Shown piece by piece: positions 1-9,300 of a stretch of DNA of 53,712 nt. Made by a program: the position numbers and the translations under genes. The DNA is taken from contig JAWAZZ010000004.1 in assembly GCA_038997305.1 (NCBI GenBank), positions 1 to 53,712 of the forward strand, given 5' to 3'. Numbering within the stretch: position 1 is the first letter of the stretch; every line of letters starts with the position of its first letter. The notes below the pieces were generated by a model. That model had not been told where the DNA came from, made no database searches, and saw only the letters and a list, made by a program, of their open reading frames with translations. The DNA comes from JAHLMO01 sp038997305. Its GTDB lineage: Archaea; Aenigmatarchaeota; Aenigmatarchaeia; CG10238-14; SpSt-28.

Positions 1-1885
1 GAAGAGCGAAACTTAACTCTCTAGTCGTATTAGTTATGAAATTAAACGAATATTCAATTTTAGAAATAAAAGGAAATGAAATTGTATTATAATGGATTAA
101 TTGTTTAGCCATTTCTTCATTTCCTAATGTAACTGTTGGTTCTGGAGAAGTGTATTCGCGAATAATGAGATAATCTATCCATCCTCTGTCCGCTCCCGCT
201 GTACCAATAACATCTTTATAATATCTCCACCTAAAAGTATGAGTTCCAGGGCCTCCAGTATAAGTTCTTAAAGTCCAACCAACTTCACCCGAAATCTTAT
301 GTTTTTCAACTCCATCAATTAAAAACTGAAGGAAATCATAGTTTGCTTCAGACGATACGGAGTCATAGAAAGATATAGCAAAACCAGTATTAAAAGTTAG
401 TGTTTTTTCCATCCAAGAATCTTGGTTATCATCAATATTGGGGTCGCTCCCTGCTGAATAAATTCCTTCATAAACTCTATCCGAAGCAATTACCCAGGGT
501 AATGTTCCCCCACAATTATAAAGAGTGCCACATCCCAAATTTCCTCTGTTAAAATCGTCAAACCATTTCATTGTTGCTGTCGCATTACTTAAACTATTTG
601 CACTAGGATTACCATAATAAACATAAATTGTTTTATATGAATTTGCTTGAATAAATGGAACTTTTACCCAAATTCTTGAATAATTTATATAGAATTTTTT
701 CCTAATAAAAAGATCATCTGGTGCTGTAGTTAAAGCATTTGTACATCCCCAAGAAGAGGAAGGCGCAAATGGAGCATTACCTACGTTCCAACTAGAATCG
801 TTAAAAGTAGTTTTATTCCAACCCAATGGTTCGCAAGGATGTGAACAATAGTAATACTTAAATGTTGGATTTGCAAAACAATTAGAATCCTTAGTAGAAG
901 TGCTAGAATCGTCATCCGACTGAGGAATTATATCTTGTCCATTAACTACAAGCCTCAAATCTAACCCACCAACACCAGTACCAGAATTTTCTCCTCCATT
1001 TGCAACCCAGCAAGCAAGTAAATTTTCCCCATATTTTAAAGCATACGAAACATCAACTATTTTATTCCACCAACCCACACCATGCACCTCACTCAACGCA
1101 TCAACAACAAGTTGGTCATTTATGTAACATCTAATTCCGTCGTCATAACCTAGATATAGAATGCCTGACAGTGGTTCAATCCAATAGTTTAATAAAGTAG
1201 TTCCATCACTATCTGTAAATCTTATATCCCCAAAATCTGAGCGCATTTTTCCTTGAGATATTAGGTCTGCTACATTTAAAGTTACTAAAACTTGGTAATC
1301 AATTAGGTTGTTTGAATTTAATGTATTATTTATAGTTATTGGAATTCTGTATTGCCAACCAGAAAGCCAGTTTATACTAATATTATTAATAGAATAGTTC
1401 AAAAAACTTTTTTCTCCTGTTAATTTAGAAGTTATTTCTATAGGAATCGAAATAGAAGTTGAAGTATTATAAATTTTTTTAGAAATGTTAACAAGAAGAA
1501 AATCATTTTCTAAATAAACACTATTATCATCTTCATAAACTTTTGTCTCTCCATAAGTTAGCTTAACTTTATCGAAAGTTTGATATAAGCTTTTAGAAAT
1601 TATATCAGAATAAACTTTATAAGTATAAACTAAAGAGTTTGAAGCATTATCTACATAAAGCGTTCCATCTTTAATGTTTAAAGTAATTTTCCTATAAGAG
1701 CCAACCGCTTCTTTCGAAACTTCTTCAATAGCTCTAGCTAAATAATTCATTTCGTTTATAGCATTTTCTAAATTTGAAGATTGAATAATTTTTTCTATCG
1801 CAGGTAATAAAGAATTATAAATTAGGAAAATTGCAATAACAGAAATAAGAAAGAGTATAGAATACTCTACATATATATTTGCCAT
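1..1885 (-). CDS. DUF2341 surface/pilin-like protein, C-terminus cut by window edge
   Basis: About 628 residues are visible and the frame is still open at the left edge, so the C-terminus is missing. The start ATG (1883-1885) is 11 nt after the S27e stop. Residues 1-25 form a hydrophobic helix (VEYSILFLISVIAIFLIYN) of the kind that starts archaeal pilin-like proteins. From about residue 175 a DUF2341 domain begins (GWQYRIPITINN, then DIRFTDSDG, LLNYWIE). It is interrupted at about 239-402 by a galactose-binding/jelly-roll-like segment (YDDGIRCYIN, GENLLACWVANGG, FNDSSWNVGNAPF, DLFIRKKFYIN) and resumes at RIWVKVPF and YVYYGNPSAN. After WFDDFN (441) there is a MAM/lectin-like stretch (SSEANYDFLQFLIDG, GTHTFRWRYYKD) ending in GWIDYLIIREYTSPEPTV. 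Inference: a secreted, membrane-anchored adhesin or minor pilin, perhaps used by the pilus machine at 29-36 kb. The substrate is unknown. The inserted blocks are in an unexpected order (see findings). Confidence 0.75.
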   Translation of the reverse strand, partial: MANIYVEYSILFLISVIAIFLIYNSLLPAIEKIIQSSNLENAINEMNYLARAIEEVSKEAVGSYRKITLNIKDGTLYVDNASNSLVYTYKVYSDIISKSLYQTFDKVKLTYGETKVYEDDNSVYLENDFLLVNISKKIYNTSTSISIPIEITSKLTGEKSFLNYSINNISINWLSGWQYRIPITINNTLNSNNLIDYQVLVTLNVADLISQGKMRSDFGDIRFTDSDGTTLLNYWIEPLSGILYLGYDDGIRCYINDQLVVDALSEVHGVGWWNKIVDVSYALKYGENLLACWVANGGENSGTGVGGLDLRLVVNGQDIIPQSDDDSSTSTKDSNCFANPTFKYYYCSHPCEPLGWNKTTFNDSSWNVGNAPFAPSSSWGCTNALTTAPDDLFIRKKFYINYSRIWVKVPFIQANSYKTIYVYYGNPSANSLSNATATMKWFDDFNRGNLGCGTLYNCGGTLPWVIASDRVYEGIYSAGSDPNIDDNQDSWMEKTLTFNTGFAISFYDSVSSEANYDFLQFLIDGVEKHKISGEVGWTLRTYTGGPGTHTFRWRYYKDVIGTAGADRGWIDYLIIREYTSPEPTVTLGNEEMAKQLIHYNTISFPFISKIEYSFNFITNTTRELSFAL

Positions 1886-1896
1886 AAAATATTATA

Positions 1897-2064
1897 TTAA
1901 ACTTCCTCTATAATTTCAACCTTTTCTAATTTTGCTTTTCCTCCAGTAGGTATTGCAATAATTTGACCACAATTTAAGCATTTTACTATAGTGCTTGCTT
2001 TATCAAAAATCACTTGCTCATTTCTGCATTTCAAACATCTAACTCTAATAAATTTTCCGGCCAT
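1897..2064 (-). CDS. rps27e: 30S ribosomal protein S27e
   Basis: A 55-residue protein (MAGKFIRVRCLKCRNEQVIF..., ending KVEIIEEV) with four cysteines in two pairs, CxxC at residues 10-13 and the NCG region at about 29-32. This is the zinc-ribbon layout of archaeal S27e, and the length is normal for the family. Its ATG overlaps the L44e stop by one base (TAATG), so translation is probably coupled. S27e follows L44e in many archaeal genomes. It is a structural protein of the small ribosomal subunit. The assignment is secure from sequence alone. Confidence 0.93.
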   Translation of the reverse strand: MAGKFIRVRCLKCRNEQVIFDKASTIVKCLNCGQIIAIPTGGKAKLEKVEIIEEV

Positions 2065-2348
2065 TATTTACTAACAAGCTCTAATTTTTTAACTCTAAAT
2101 CCCTTGCCATGAGAATGTCTCTTATTACATTCTTTGCACTTAAACTTTAAATCAACTTTTTTAACAGCTTTCTCTCTTCCTTTAGGATTTTCTTTAGGAA
2201 AGCTTCCATATCCTTTCATTTTTCTAAGAAATCTTCTTTGTCCATGAGATAAGGTTCTTCTAGGTCTTTTTTTGCTAATTTCTACAGTATGTAAAGTATG
2301 CTTATTGCAGTATGGGCAATATATTCTTACTTCTTTTGGAAACTTCAT
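2064..2348 (-). CDS. rpl44e: 50S ribosomal protein L44e
   Basis: A 94-residue basic protein. The N-terminal CPYCNKHT (Cys11/Cys14) and the C-terminal CKECNKRHSHGKG make the two halves of the L44e zinc ribbon, and RRTLSHGQRRFLRKMKGYGS is the family's central signature. Length is normal. It binds the E-site region of the large subunit in known ribosome structures. It is first in a three-gene - strand unit, L44e, S27e, DUF2341 protein, and diverges from the RNase P gene over 37 bp of AT-rich sequence that must hold both promoters. Confidence 0.95.
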   Translation of the reverse strand: MKFPKEVRIYCPYCNKHTLHTVEISKKRPRRTLSHGQRRFLRKMKGYGSFPKENPKGREKAVKKVDLKFKCKECNKRHSHGKGFRVKKLELVSK

Positions 2349-2385
2349 TAAATTAATAATTTCGATAAAAATTTAAATTCTTTAT

Positions 2386-2694
2386 ATGCCAAGGAATGAA
2401 TATAATATTTTAAGACATGAATTAATAGGTCTAAAAGTTAGAATTTATAACGCAAAAAACAAGAGCTTAAAAAAAATTAAAGGAATTGTAATAGACGAAA
2501 CATATAATACATTAATAATAGAAAAAGAAAACAAAAGAAGAAAAATAGTACCAAAAAAAGGTACAATATTCATTTTTACATTAGATAATGGCAAAAAAGT
2601 TAAAGTTTTAGGAGATTTATTAATTGGCAGACCAGAAGATAGGTTAAAGAAAAAGTTTCCAAAATGGAAGCTTACAGAAAAGAATTTAAAATGA
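2386..2694 (+). CDS. rnp1: Ribonuclease P protein component 1 (Rpp29/Pop4 family)
   Basis: A 102-residue basic protein with the Rpp29 Sm-like barrel pattern: LRHELIGLKVRIYNAKN, IVIDETYNTLIIEKENK, then KKGTIFIFTLDNGKKVKVLGDLLIGRPEDR. Rpp29 pairs with Rpp21 on the specificity domain of archaeal RNase P RNA, which matures tRNA 5' ends. In many archaea this gene lies in a ribosomal protein operon; here it is 19 nt upstream of reverse gyrase and probably cotranscribed with it. Length and motifs are typical. No other RNase P component is in the window. Confidence 0.9.
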   Translation: MPRNEYNILRHELIGLKVRIYNAKNKSLKKIKGIVIDETYNTLIIEKENKRRKIVPKKGTIFIFTLDNGKKVKVLGDLLIGRPEDRLKKKFPKWKLTEKNLK

Positions 2695-2713
2695 AAAACA
2701 AAAGCTTAATATT

Positions 2714-5700
2714 ATGTTAATATATGAAAATGCTTGCCCAAATTGTAACGGGAGAATTTCTTATGAAAGATTAGTAAATTCATTGCCTTGCGAAAAATGT
2801 TTGCCAGATAATCTTTTGGAAGAAATAAAAAACATAAAGCCAGGAACAAAAAAGTTTTATAACAAAGTCAGAAGTTTATTAATAAAAAACTATACACTAA
2901 AAAACTACAATAAATTCATTAAACTTTTAAAACTTTCTCAAAAGTTCTTAAACTTCTTTAAAAAAGCGGTTGGTTCAAAAGCATGGAGCGCACAAAGAAT
3001 GTGGACAATAAGAATTTTAAAAAATCAATCCTTTGCAATATTAGCACCAACAGGCACAGGAAAAACAACTTTTTTGATAGTAGCATCTTTATTTCTAGCA
3101 AAAAACTTTAAGAAAAAAATTTATTTTATTCTACCAACGAGCTTATTAGCATCTCATGTAAAACAAAAATTTGATAACATTTTATCTAAGCTTAATTTAA
3201 ATGTTAATGTAATTGCATACCATTCTTTACTAAAGCAAAAAGAGAAAGAAGAAGCAATGCAAAAAATATTGAACAAAGAATATCAAATATTAATAACTAC
3301 TAACATGTTTTTATCAAAAAAGTTTGATTTAATAAAGGATGAAAAATTCGATGTAATTTTTGTTGATGATGTTGATTCTTTTCTAAAAGCTTCTAAAAAC
3401 ATAGATAAAGTTTTAAAGCTTTTAGGGTTTAGCGATGAAGTTATTCAAAAAGCATTAGAAAATGTTGAATTAAGAAGAAGCCTAGTTTTTGCTAACGAAG
3501 AAAAAAGAAAAGAAATAGAGAAAAAGATTGAAGAAAACGAAAAATTCATTAAAGCACATTCTTCAATAAACAAAATTTTAATAGTTAGTGGAGCTTCTGC
3601 TAGAGCTAGAGTTAAGAGAGTAATGCTTTTCAAAGAATTATTAAACTTTCAAATAGGCACAAGAATAGAAGGAATAAGGAATGTTGTTGATACATATGAA
3701 TTTGTAAAAGAAAATCTAGAAGAAAAGGTTTATGAATATGTAACAAAATTAGGTAAAGGTGGATTAATTTTTGTTCCTATGGATAAAGGAATTGAATATG
3801 CAAAATATTTAGAAGAATATTTAACATCTAAAGGTATTAAAGCAAAAGCACTAGAAAAAACAAAGTTATCGATAATTAACGATTTTATCTTAGGTAACTT
3901 AGATGTTTTGATTGGAGTCGCATCATATAGAAGTCCTTTAGCTAGAGGAATTGATTTGCCAGAAGTTATTAGGTATGCAATATTCGCTGGTGTACCAAAA
4001 TTCAAAATAAAAATTGATTTATCAGAATTTAAAGCTGGAAGATTGATAATGCTTCTATTACATTTAAGGGAATATTTAGACAAAAAAGAAGATAAAGATA
4101 AATTAGATGTTTTAGTCAATAAACTAAGAAAGATTACAGGTTTAACAGAAGAAAATCTAAACATTGTTATAAATGCTATAAAAGAAGACAAACAATTAGA
4201 AGGATTCTTAGAATATTGTAGGCAAACATTAAAAGATGCTTATGAATTTCTCAAAAACTTATTGAATAATAAAGAGTTTGTTGAAAAATTAAAACAAAGT
4301 AAAAAATTGACCTTTGGAGAGGAAGATAAGTTTTATTTTGTTATTGCAGATGTTCAAGCATATATTCAGGCAAGTGGAAGAACAAGTAGATTATACGCAG
4401 GAGGAATTTCTAAAGGTTTAAGTTTGGTTTTGATAGATGAAGAAAAAGCTTTTAATAGCTTAAGAGAAAAAATTAAGTGGTTTGATGAAAGAGCAGAATT
4501 TAAAGAAATAAAAGAAATAAAATTAGAAAAAGTTCTACAAGAAATAAACAGGGATAGAGAAAAAATTAAAGCAATAAAAGAAGGAAAAATAGAAGCAAAA
4601 AGAATGAAAGATTTAGTAAAAATAGGATTAATGATTGTTGAAAGTCCAACAAAAGCAAAAACTATTGCAAGATTTTTTGGAATTCCTGCAATAAGAGATA
4701 TAAACGATGTTAGAGTTTATGAAGTTTCTAGCGGAGATTACATTTTATTAATAACAGCAAGTATCGGACATGTATATGATTTAGTAACTCAAGAAGGATT
4801 TCATGGAATATTAGTAAAAGATAATTCTTTTATTCCAATCTATGGAACAATAAAAGTTTGTCCAAAATGCAATACTCAATACACAGATTTAATAGATAAA
4901 TGCCCAAAAGATAATGAAAAGCTCCTCGATAAAATAAATATTCTTAATGTTTTGAGAGAATTAGCAATAGAGGCTGATGAAATTCTTATAGCAACTGACC
5001 CAGATGCAGAAGGAGAAAAAATTGGATTTGATATAGCAATGTTTATCAAACCATATAATCAAAAAATTAAAAGATTAGAATTTCATGAAATAACTTATAG
5101 AGCAATAAGAAATGCGTTGGATAATCCAAGAGAAATAAACTTAAATTTAGTTAAAGCTCAAATAGTTAGAAGAATTGAAGATAGATGGTTTGGTTTTGAA
5201 TTAAGTCAAAAAGTTCAATTGAAATTCAATAAAAAAACGTTATCTGCTGGAAGAGTTCAAACTCCTGTGCTTGGATGGATAATTCAAAGAACTTTAGAGA
5301 GTAAAAATAGTGTAAGAAGTTATATAAGAATTAAATTCGATAGCACTCCAATGACTTTTGACCTGGGTAAAAAACTTAACAAAGAAGAAAAAGAAGAATT
5401 ATTGAACAAGCTAGTAGAAAATCCAAAAGTTATTGTAAAAATTGTCGAGAAAAAAGAAGAAGTACTAAATCCTTTGCCGCCTTACACAACAGATACTCTT
5501 TTAAAAGATGCTTCAAATATATTAAAATTTGATAGTGCAAAAACTATGAGATTGGCTCAAGATTTATTCGAAGCTGGTTTATGCACATATCATAGAACTG
5601 ATTCAACTACAGTTTCATCCTTTGGAATTAATCTAGCAAAACAATACATCTCAGAGAATTTTGGAGAAGAATTTTTCGTTGCAAGAAGTTGGCAAAAAGA

Positions 5701-6370
5701 AGGTGCTCACGAATGTATTAGACCTACCAGACCAATAGATGCAGAAAGATTAGTAGAATTAATAAGATTAAAACTGCTTCAAATCCCAATAAGATTAACT
5801 AGAGATCATATCATGCTTTACGATTTAATATTTAGAAGATTTATAGCAAGCCAAATGAAAGCTGCAAAAGTTGAAAAGACAACATTTAAGTTTATTTTAT
5901 TAAATTTTGAGAGAGTAGATGAATATATTACAAAGATTATAGAAGAAGGATTTATAAAGATTTCAAAAATAAAGGTTAGTGAAATTAAAGAAGGAGAATA
6001 CTCAATTACATTTTTCGATCCTGAAAAAAGTATTTTTACAAAACCTTCAATTTCTCTTTATACTCAAGGAGATGTAATATCTCTAATGAAAGAAAGAGGA
6101 ATAGGAAGACCTTCAACTTATGCAACAATAATTTCAAAAATATTAGATAGAAGATATGCTTTAAGCAAAAATAATAAAATATTTGCAACAAAAAGAGGAA
6201 TGCAAGTTTATGAATTTCTAAAAACTTACTTCGAAAAATACATAAGCGAAGAAGTTACAAGAGATTTAGAAAAGAAAATGGATTTAATAGAAGAAAATAA
6301 AGCAGATTATTTAGAGATATTAAGAGAAATTTATAAAGAAACTATAGAAATAAAGAACTCTCAGATATAA
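2714..6370 (+). CDS. rgy: Reverse gyrase
   Basis: A 1218-residue single polypeptide that introduces positive supercoils into DNA using ATP. An N-terminal zinc finger uses Cys8, Cys11, Cys26 and Cys29. The helicase half has Walker A APTGTGKT (111-118), Walker B DDVD (218-221) and motif VI IQASGRTSR (551-559). The topoisomerase IA half starts near 639 (IVESPTKAKTIARFFG), has the TOPRIM acidic motif TDPDAEGE (761-768), and the catalytic tyrosine is Tyr959 in TYHRTDST. The second zinc finger, near 716-733, shows only three cysteines (CPKC, KCPKD). The protein is full-length, unlike the split reverse gyrase of Nanoarchaeum equitans. It is the hallmark protein of hyperthermophiles. It ends directly against the convergent ppsA stop with no spacer. 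Confidence 0.97.
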   Translation: MLIYENACPNCNGRISYERLVNSLPCEKCLPDNLLEEIKNIKPGTKKFYNKVRSLLIKNYTLKNYNKFIKLLKLSQKFLNFFKKAVGSKAWSAQRMWTIRILKNQSFAILAPTGTGKTTFLIVASLFLAKNFKKKIYFILPTSLLASHVKQKFDNILSKLNLNVNVIAYHSLLKQKEKEEAMQKILNKEYQILITTNMFLSKKFDLIKDEKFDVIFVDDVDSFLKASKNIDKVLKLLGFSDEVIQKALENVELRRSLVFANEEKRKEIEKKIEENEKFIKAHSSINKILIVSGASARARVKRVMLFKELLNFQIGTRIEGIRNVVDTYEFVKENLEEKVYEYVTKLGKGGLIFVPMDKGIEYAKYLEEYLTSKGIKAKALEKTKLSIINDFILGNLDVLIGVASYRSPLARGIDLPEVIRYAIFAGVPKFKIKIDLSEFKAGRLIMLLLHLREYLDKKEDKDKLDVLVNKLRKITGLTEENLNIVINAIKEDKQLEGFLEYCRQTLKDAYEFLKNLLNNKEFVEKLKQSKKLTFGEEDKFYFVIADVQAYIQASGRTSRLYAGGISKGLSLVLIDEEKAFNSLREKIKWFDERAEFKEIKEIKLEKVLQEINRDREKIKAIKEGKIEAKRMKDLVKIGLMIVESPTKAKTIARFFGIPAIRDINDVRVYEVSSGDYILLITASIGHVYDLVTQEGFHGILVKDNSFIPIYGTIKVCPKCNTQYTDLIDKCPKDNEKLLDKINILNVLRELAIEADEILIATDPDAEGEKIGFDIAMFIKPYNQKIKRLEFHEITYRAIRNALDNPREINLNLVKAQIVRRIEDRWFGFELSQKVQLKFNKKTLSAGRVQTPVLGWIIQRTLESKNSVRSYIRIKFDSTPMTFDLGKKLNKEEKEELLNKLVENPKVIVKIVEKKEEVLNPLPPYTTDTLLKDASNILKFDSAKTMRLAQDLFEAGLCTYHRTDSTTVSSFGINLAKQYISENFGEEFFVARSWQKEGAHECIRPTRPIDAERLVELIRLKLLQIPIRLTRDHIMLYDLIFRRFIASQMKAAKVEKTTFKFILLNFERVDEYITKIIEEGFIKISKIKVSEIKEGEYSITFFDPEKSIFTKPSISLYTQGDVISLMKERGIGRPSTYATIISKILDRRYALSKNNKIFATKRGMQVYEFLKTYFEKYISEEVTRDLEKKMDLIEENKADYLEILREIYKETIEIKNSQI

Positions 6371-9300
6371 TTATTTCTTTAGTTTTTTCTCTATTTCATA
6401 AACTAATTTTTTCGTTTTCACTACAACATCTGGATTTACTGATATACTATCTATTCCTGCTTTTACTAAAAATTCTGTAAATTCTGGATATATGCTTGGT
6501 GCTTGACCGCAAATACTAACAGTAACTTTATTCTTATGAGCAACATCTATTAAATATTCTATTGCCCTTAAAACCGCTTCGTTCCTTTCATCGAAATATC
6601 CCATATTAGCCAAAATCGCAGAATCTCTATCAACTCCTAATATTAATTGAGTTAAATCGTTAGAACCAATAGAAAATCCATCTACATATTTAGAAAACTT
6701 ATCCGCTAAAAATATGTTGCTAGGAACTTCTGCCATCATCCAAACTTTAAAATCTTTACTTCTTACTAAACCTTCTTCTTCCATTATTTTTAATACTTTT
6801 TCTAATTCGTTAACAGTTCTTACAAATGGTATCATTACCCAAACATTATTTAATCTATATTCTTCTCTTACTTTCTTTATTGCTCTACATTCTAATCTAA
6901 ATGCTTGTTCAAATTCTTTGCTTATATATCTAGATGCACCTCTCCACCCTAACATAGGGTTGTTTTCTTTTGGCTCGTATTTTTCTCCACCAATTAGTTT
7001 TGCGTATTCATTTGTTTTAAAATCACTAAACCTAACTACTACGAATCTTGGATAAATCTCTTTAGCAACTAGAGCAATTCCTTCTGCAAGTTTATTGATA
7101 TATTCATCTTCTTTTCCTTGTTCTATCAAGTAGTTTGGATGATATTTAATGTAACTCCCTATTATAAATTCTATTCTCATTAATCCAATTCCTTCGAAAG
7201 GTAAATGTTTATAATTCTTTATAGCTTCTGGCACACCTAAATTCATTAGTATTTTTGTTTTAGTTTTTAATTTTCTGGCTTCTTCTATTTCAATATCTTC
7301 TTTTCTAGCATATTTCAATAATTCTTCAATTCTTCCTTCATAAACATTTCCATTGTATGCATCTACAGTAACTATTTGATTTTCTCTTAATATTTTTGTT
7401 GCTTCTTTTGTTCCAACTATGCATGGAATTCCCATCTCTCTACTTACTATTGCTGCATGTGAATTAGAAACTAAAATTGGTAATAGATTTTCAGTAAGTA
7501 TTACATAGTTCTTTTCTGCTTCATTACTTCCATAAACTTCAAAATTATAAACATATTCTAACTTTTCTTTGTTCAAAAAGTCTATTCTAACTTTTAGTGC
7601 TTTTGATTTTTTAAGATTGTTCTTTCTAACTATTAACTTTCCATTAATTACTTCTGGAACTATTCCTAACTTTATTAAAGCCAATGCTACTGCTCTTTTA
7701 CATTCTTCATCAACTATTTCAATCTCGTTTCCAAAAGAAAGTAAACCTCTAATAAACTCCCTTACAGAACTCTTATCTAAATTCAAAATGAAAATTTGTA
7801 AATTATTTAAAATTTTGAATAATAGCGAATTATCGTACTCAAAATCTGAAAGTTTTGATTTTATTAATGAAAGAATTCTATTGTTTTCATCCACAACATT
7901 TTCTGAAATTTCTAATAATCTTTTTCTAGCTATTAAACTTCCTATCACATATGCTAATTTTTTAGTTTTTATCGAAATTGGCTTCTCTGGAATATTTATA
8001 GGAGAAAATAGCGGAATTTCTCTTCTATACATTATGCTTATAGGTATTTTTTTGATTAGACCATCTTCAAATACTATTGCTTTATGATCTTTAGTTAAAT
8101 ACAAGTGATCGAAGAAATTCCTAACATATATTTTATAAATATAGTCTTTTCTTCTTCCAGCAGCTATTATTCTTTTCCAAACTAATTTTTTATCTAAATT
8201 CATAGATAACAAATATACTGGCTTATCTTCAGCAACTAAGTTATAAACTTTTTCAGCTTCTAAAATTCCATAGTTTGTTATTAACTTTGTATTAGGTGCT
8301 AAACATGTCATACCGCCTTCATCAGTTATTATTGCAGCGGCTTTTTTCATTGCTGGAACCATATCTGGTTCGGTCATAGTAGTTACTAAAATATCTCCTT
8401 CCTCTACTTTATGAATTTCAGAAATATTTTTAACTATTTTTACTTTTCCAAAAGCAATACCTCCACTAGCAGGCAATCCTCTTAATATTGGTTTAACTTT
8501 AATATCTATTTCAGTTATTTTCTTTTCGAAAAATGCTGTTACAGGCCTAGATTGAACTATGTATATCTTACCATTTTCAACAACATATTCAACATCTTGT
8601 GGAAAGTTGTAATGTTTTTCAATCCTAACTAAAATTTTCCAAAGCTCTTTCAATGTCTTTTCATCTAAAGAAGGTTTTTCTGACAATTCTTTTGGAACTT
8701 CTACTTCTTCGATTCCATATTCTCCGCTTGCTATTTTCATTTTAACTTTTTTAGCAATGTGTTTTTCTAAAATTTTTCCAGTTCTTTTATCTAGAACAAA
8801 TGTATCTGGAGTAACAGCTCCACTAACAACAGCTTCTCCTTGACCATAGTGAGCTTCTATAACAATCTTATTCTTATCTCCACTAGCAGGATGAATAGTA
8901 AAAGCTACACCTGCAACATATTTACCTTTAAGATAATCTTCTTTCGAAATTTTTCCTAATTGTTTTTGAACAACAACAGCAATATTAACTTTAAGATGAT
9001 CGAATCCTTTTTTTGTTCTATAAAAAGTAGCTCTAGCAGTAAACAAAGATGCCCAACATCTTTTTACTGCTTCTATGACCTTCTCCTTTCCTCTAACATT
9101 CAAAATTGTTTCTTGTTGTCCAGCAAAAGATGCCTCTTTTATATCTTCTGCAGTTGCACTACTTCTAGCAACAACATATATCTCTTTTTGACCTTCTAAT
9201 TTGCTTAACTTTTCATAAGCTTCTATTATTTCTTTTTCAACATCTTTTGGTATTGGAGCAGATCTTATTAACTCTCTGATTTTTTGAGTGTTTTCTTCCA

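Noticed and set aside
7569..8087. A 172-codon open frame on the + strand opposite the intein
   Set aside because: It is antisense to intein sequence with clear splicing motifs, has low-complexity Leu/Phe/Ser composition and no recognisable domain.
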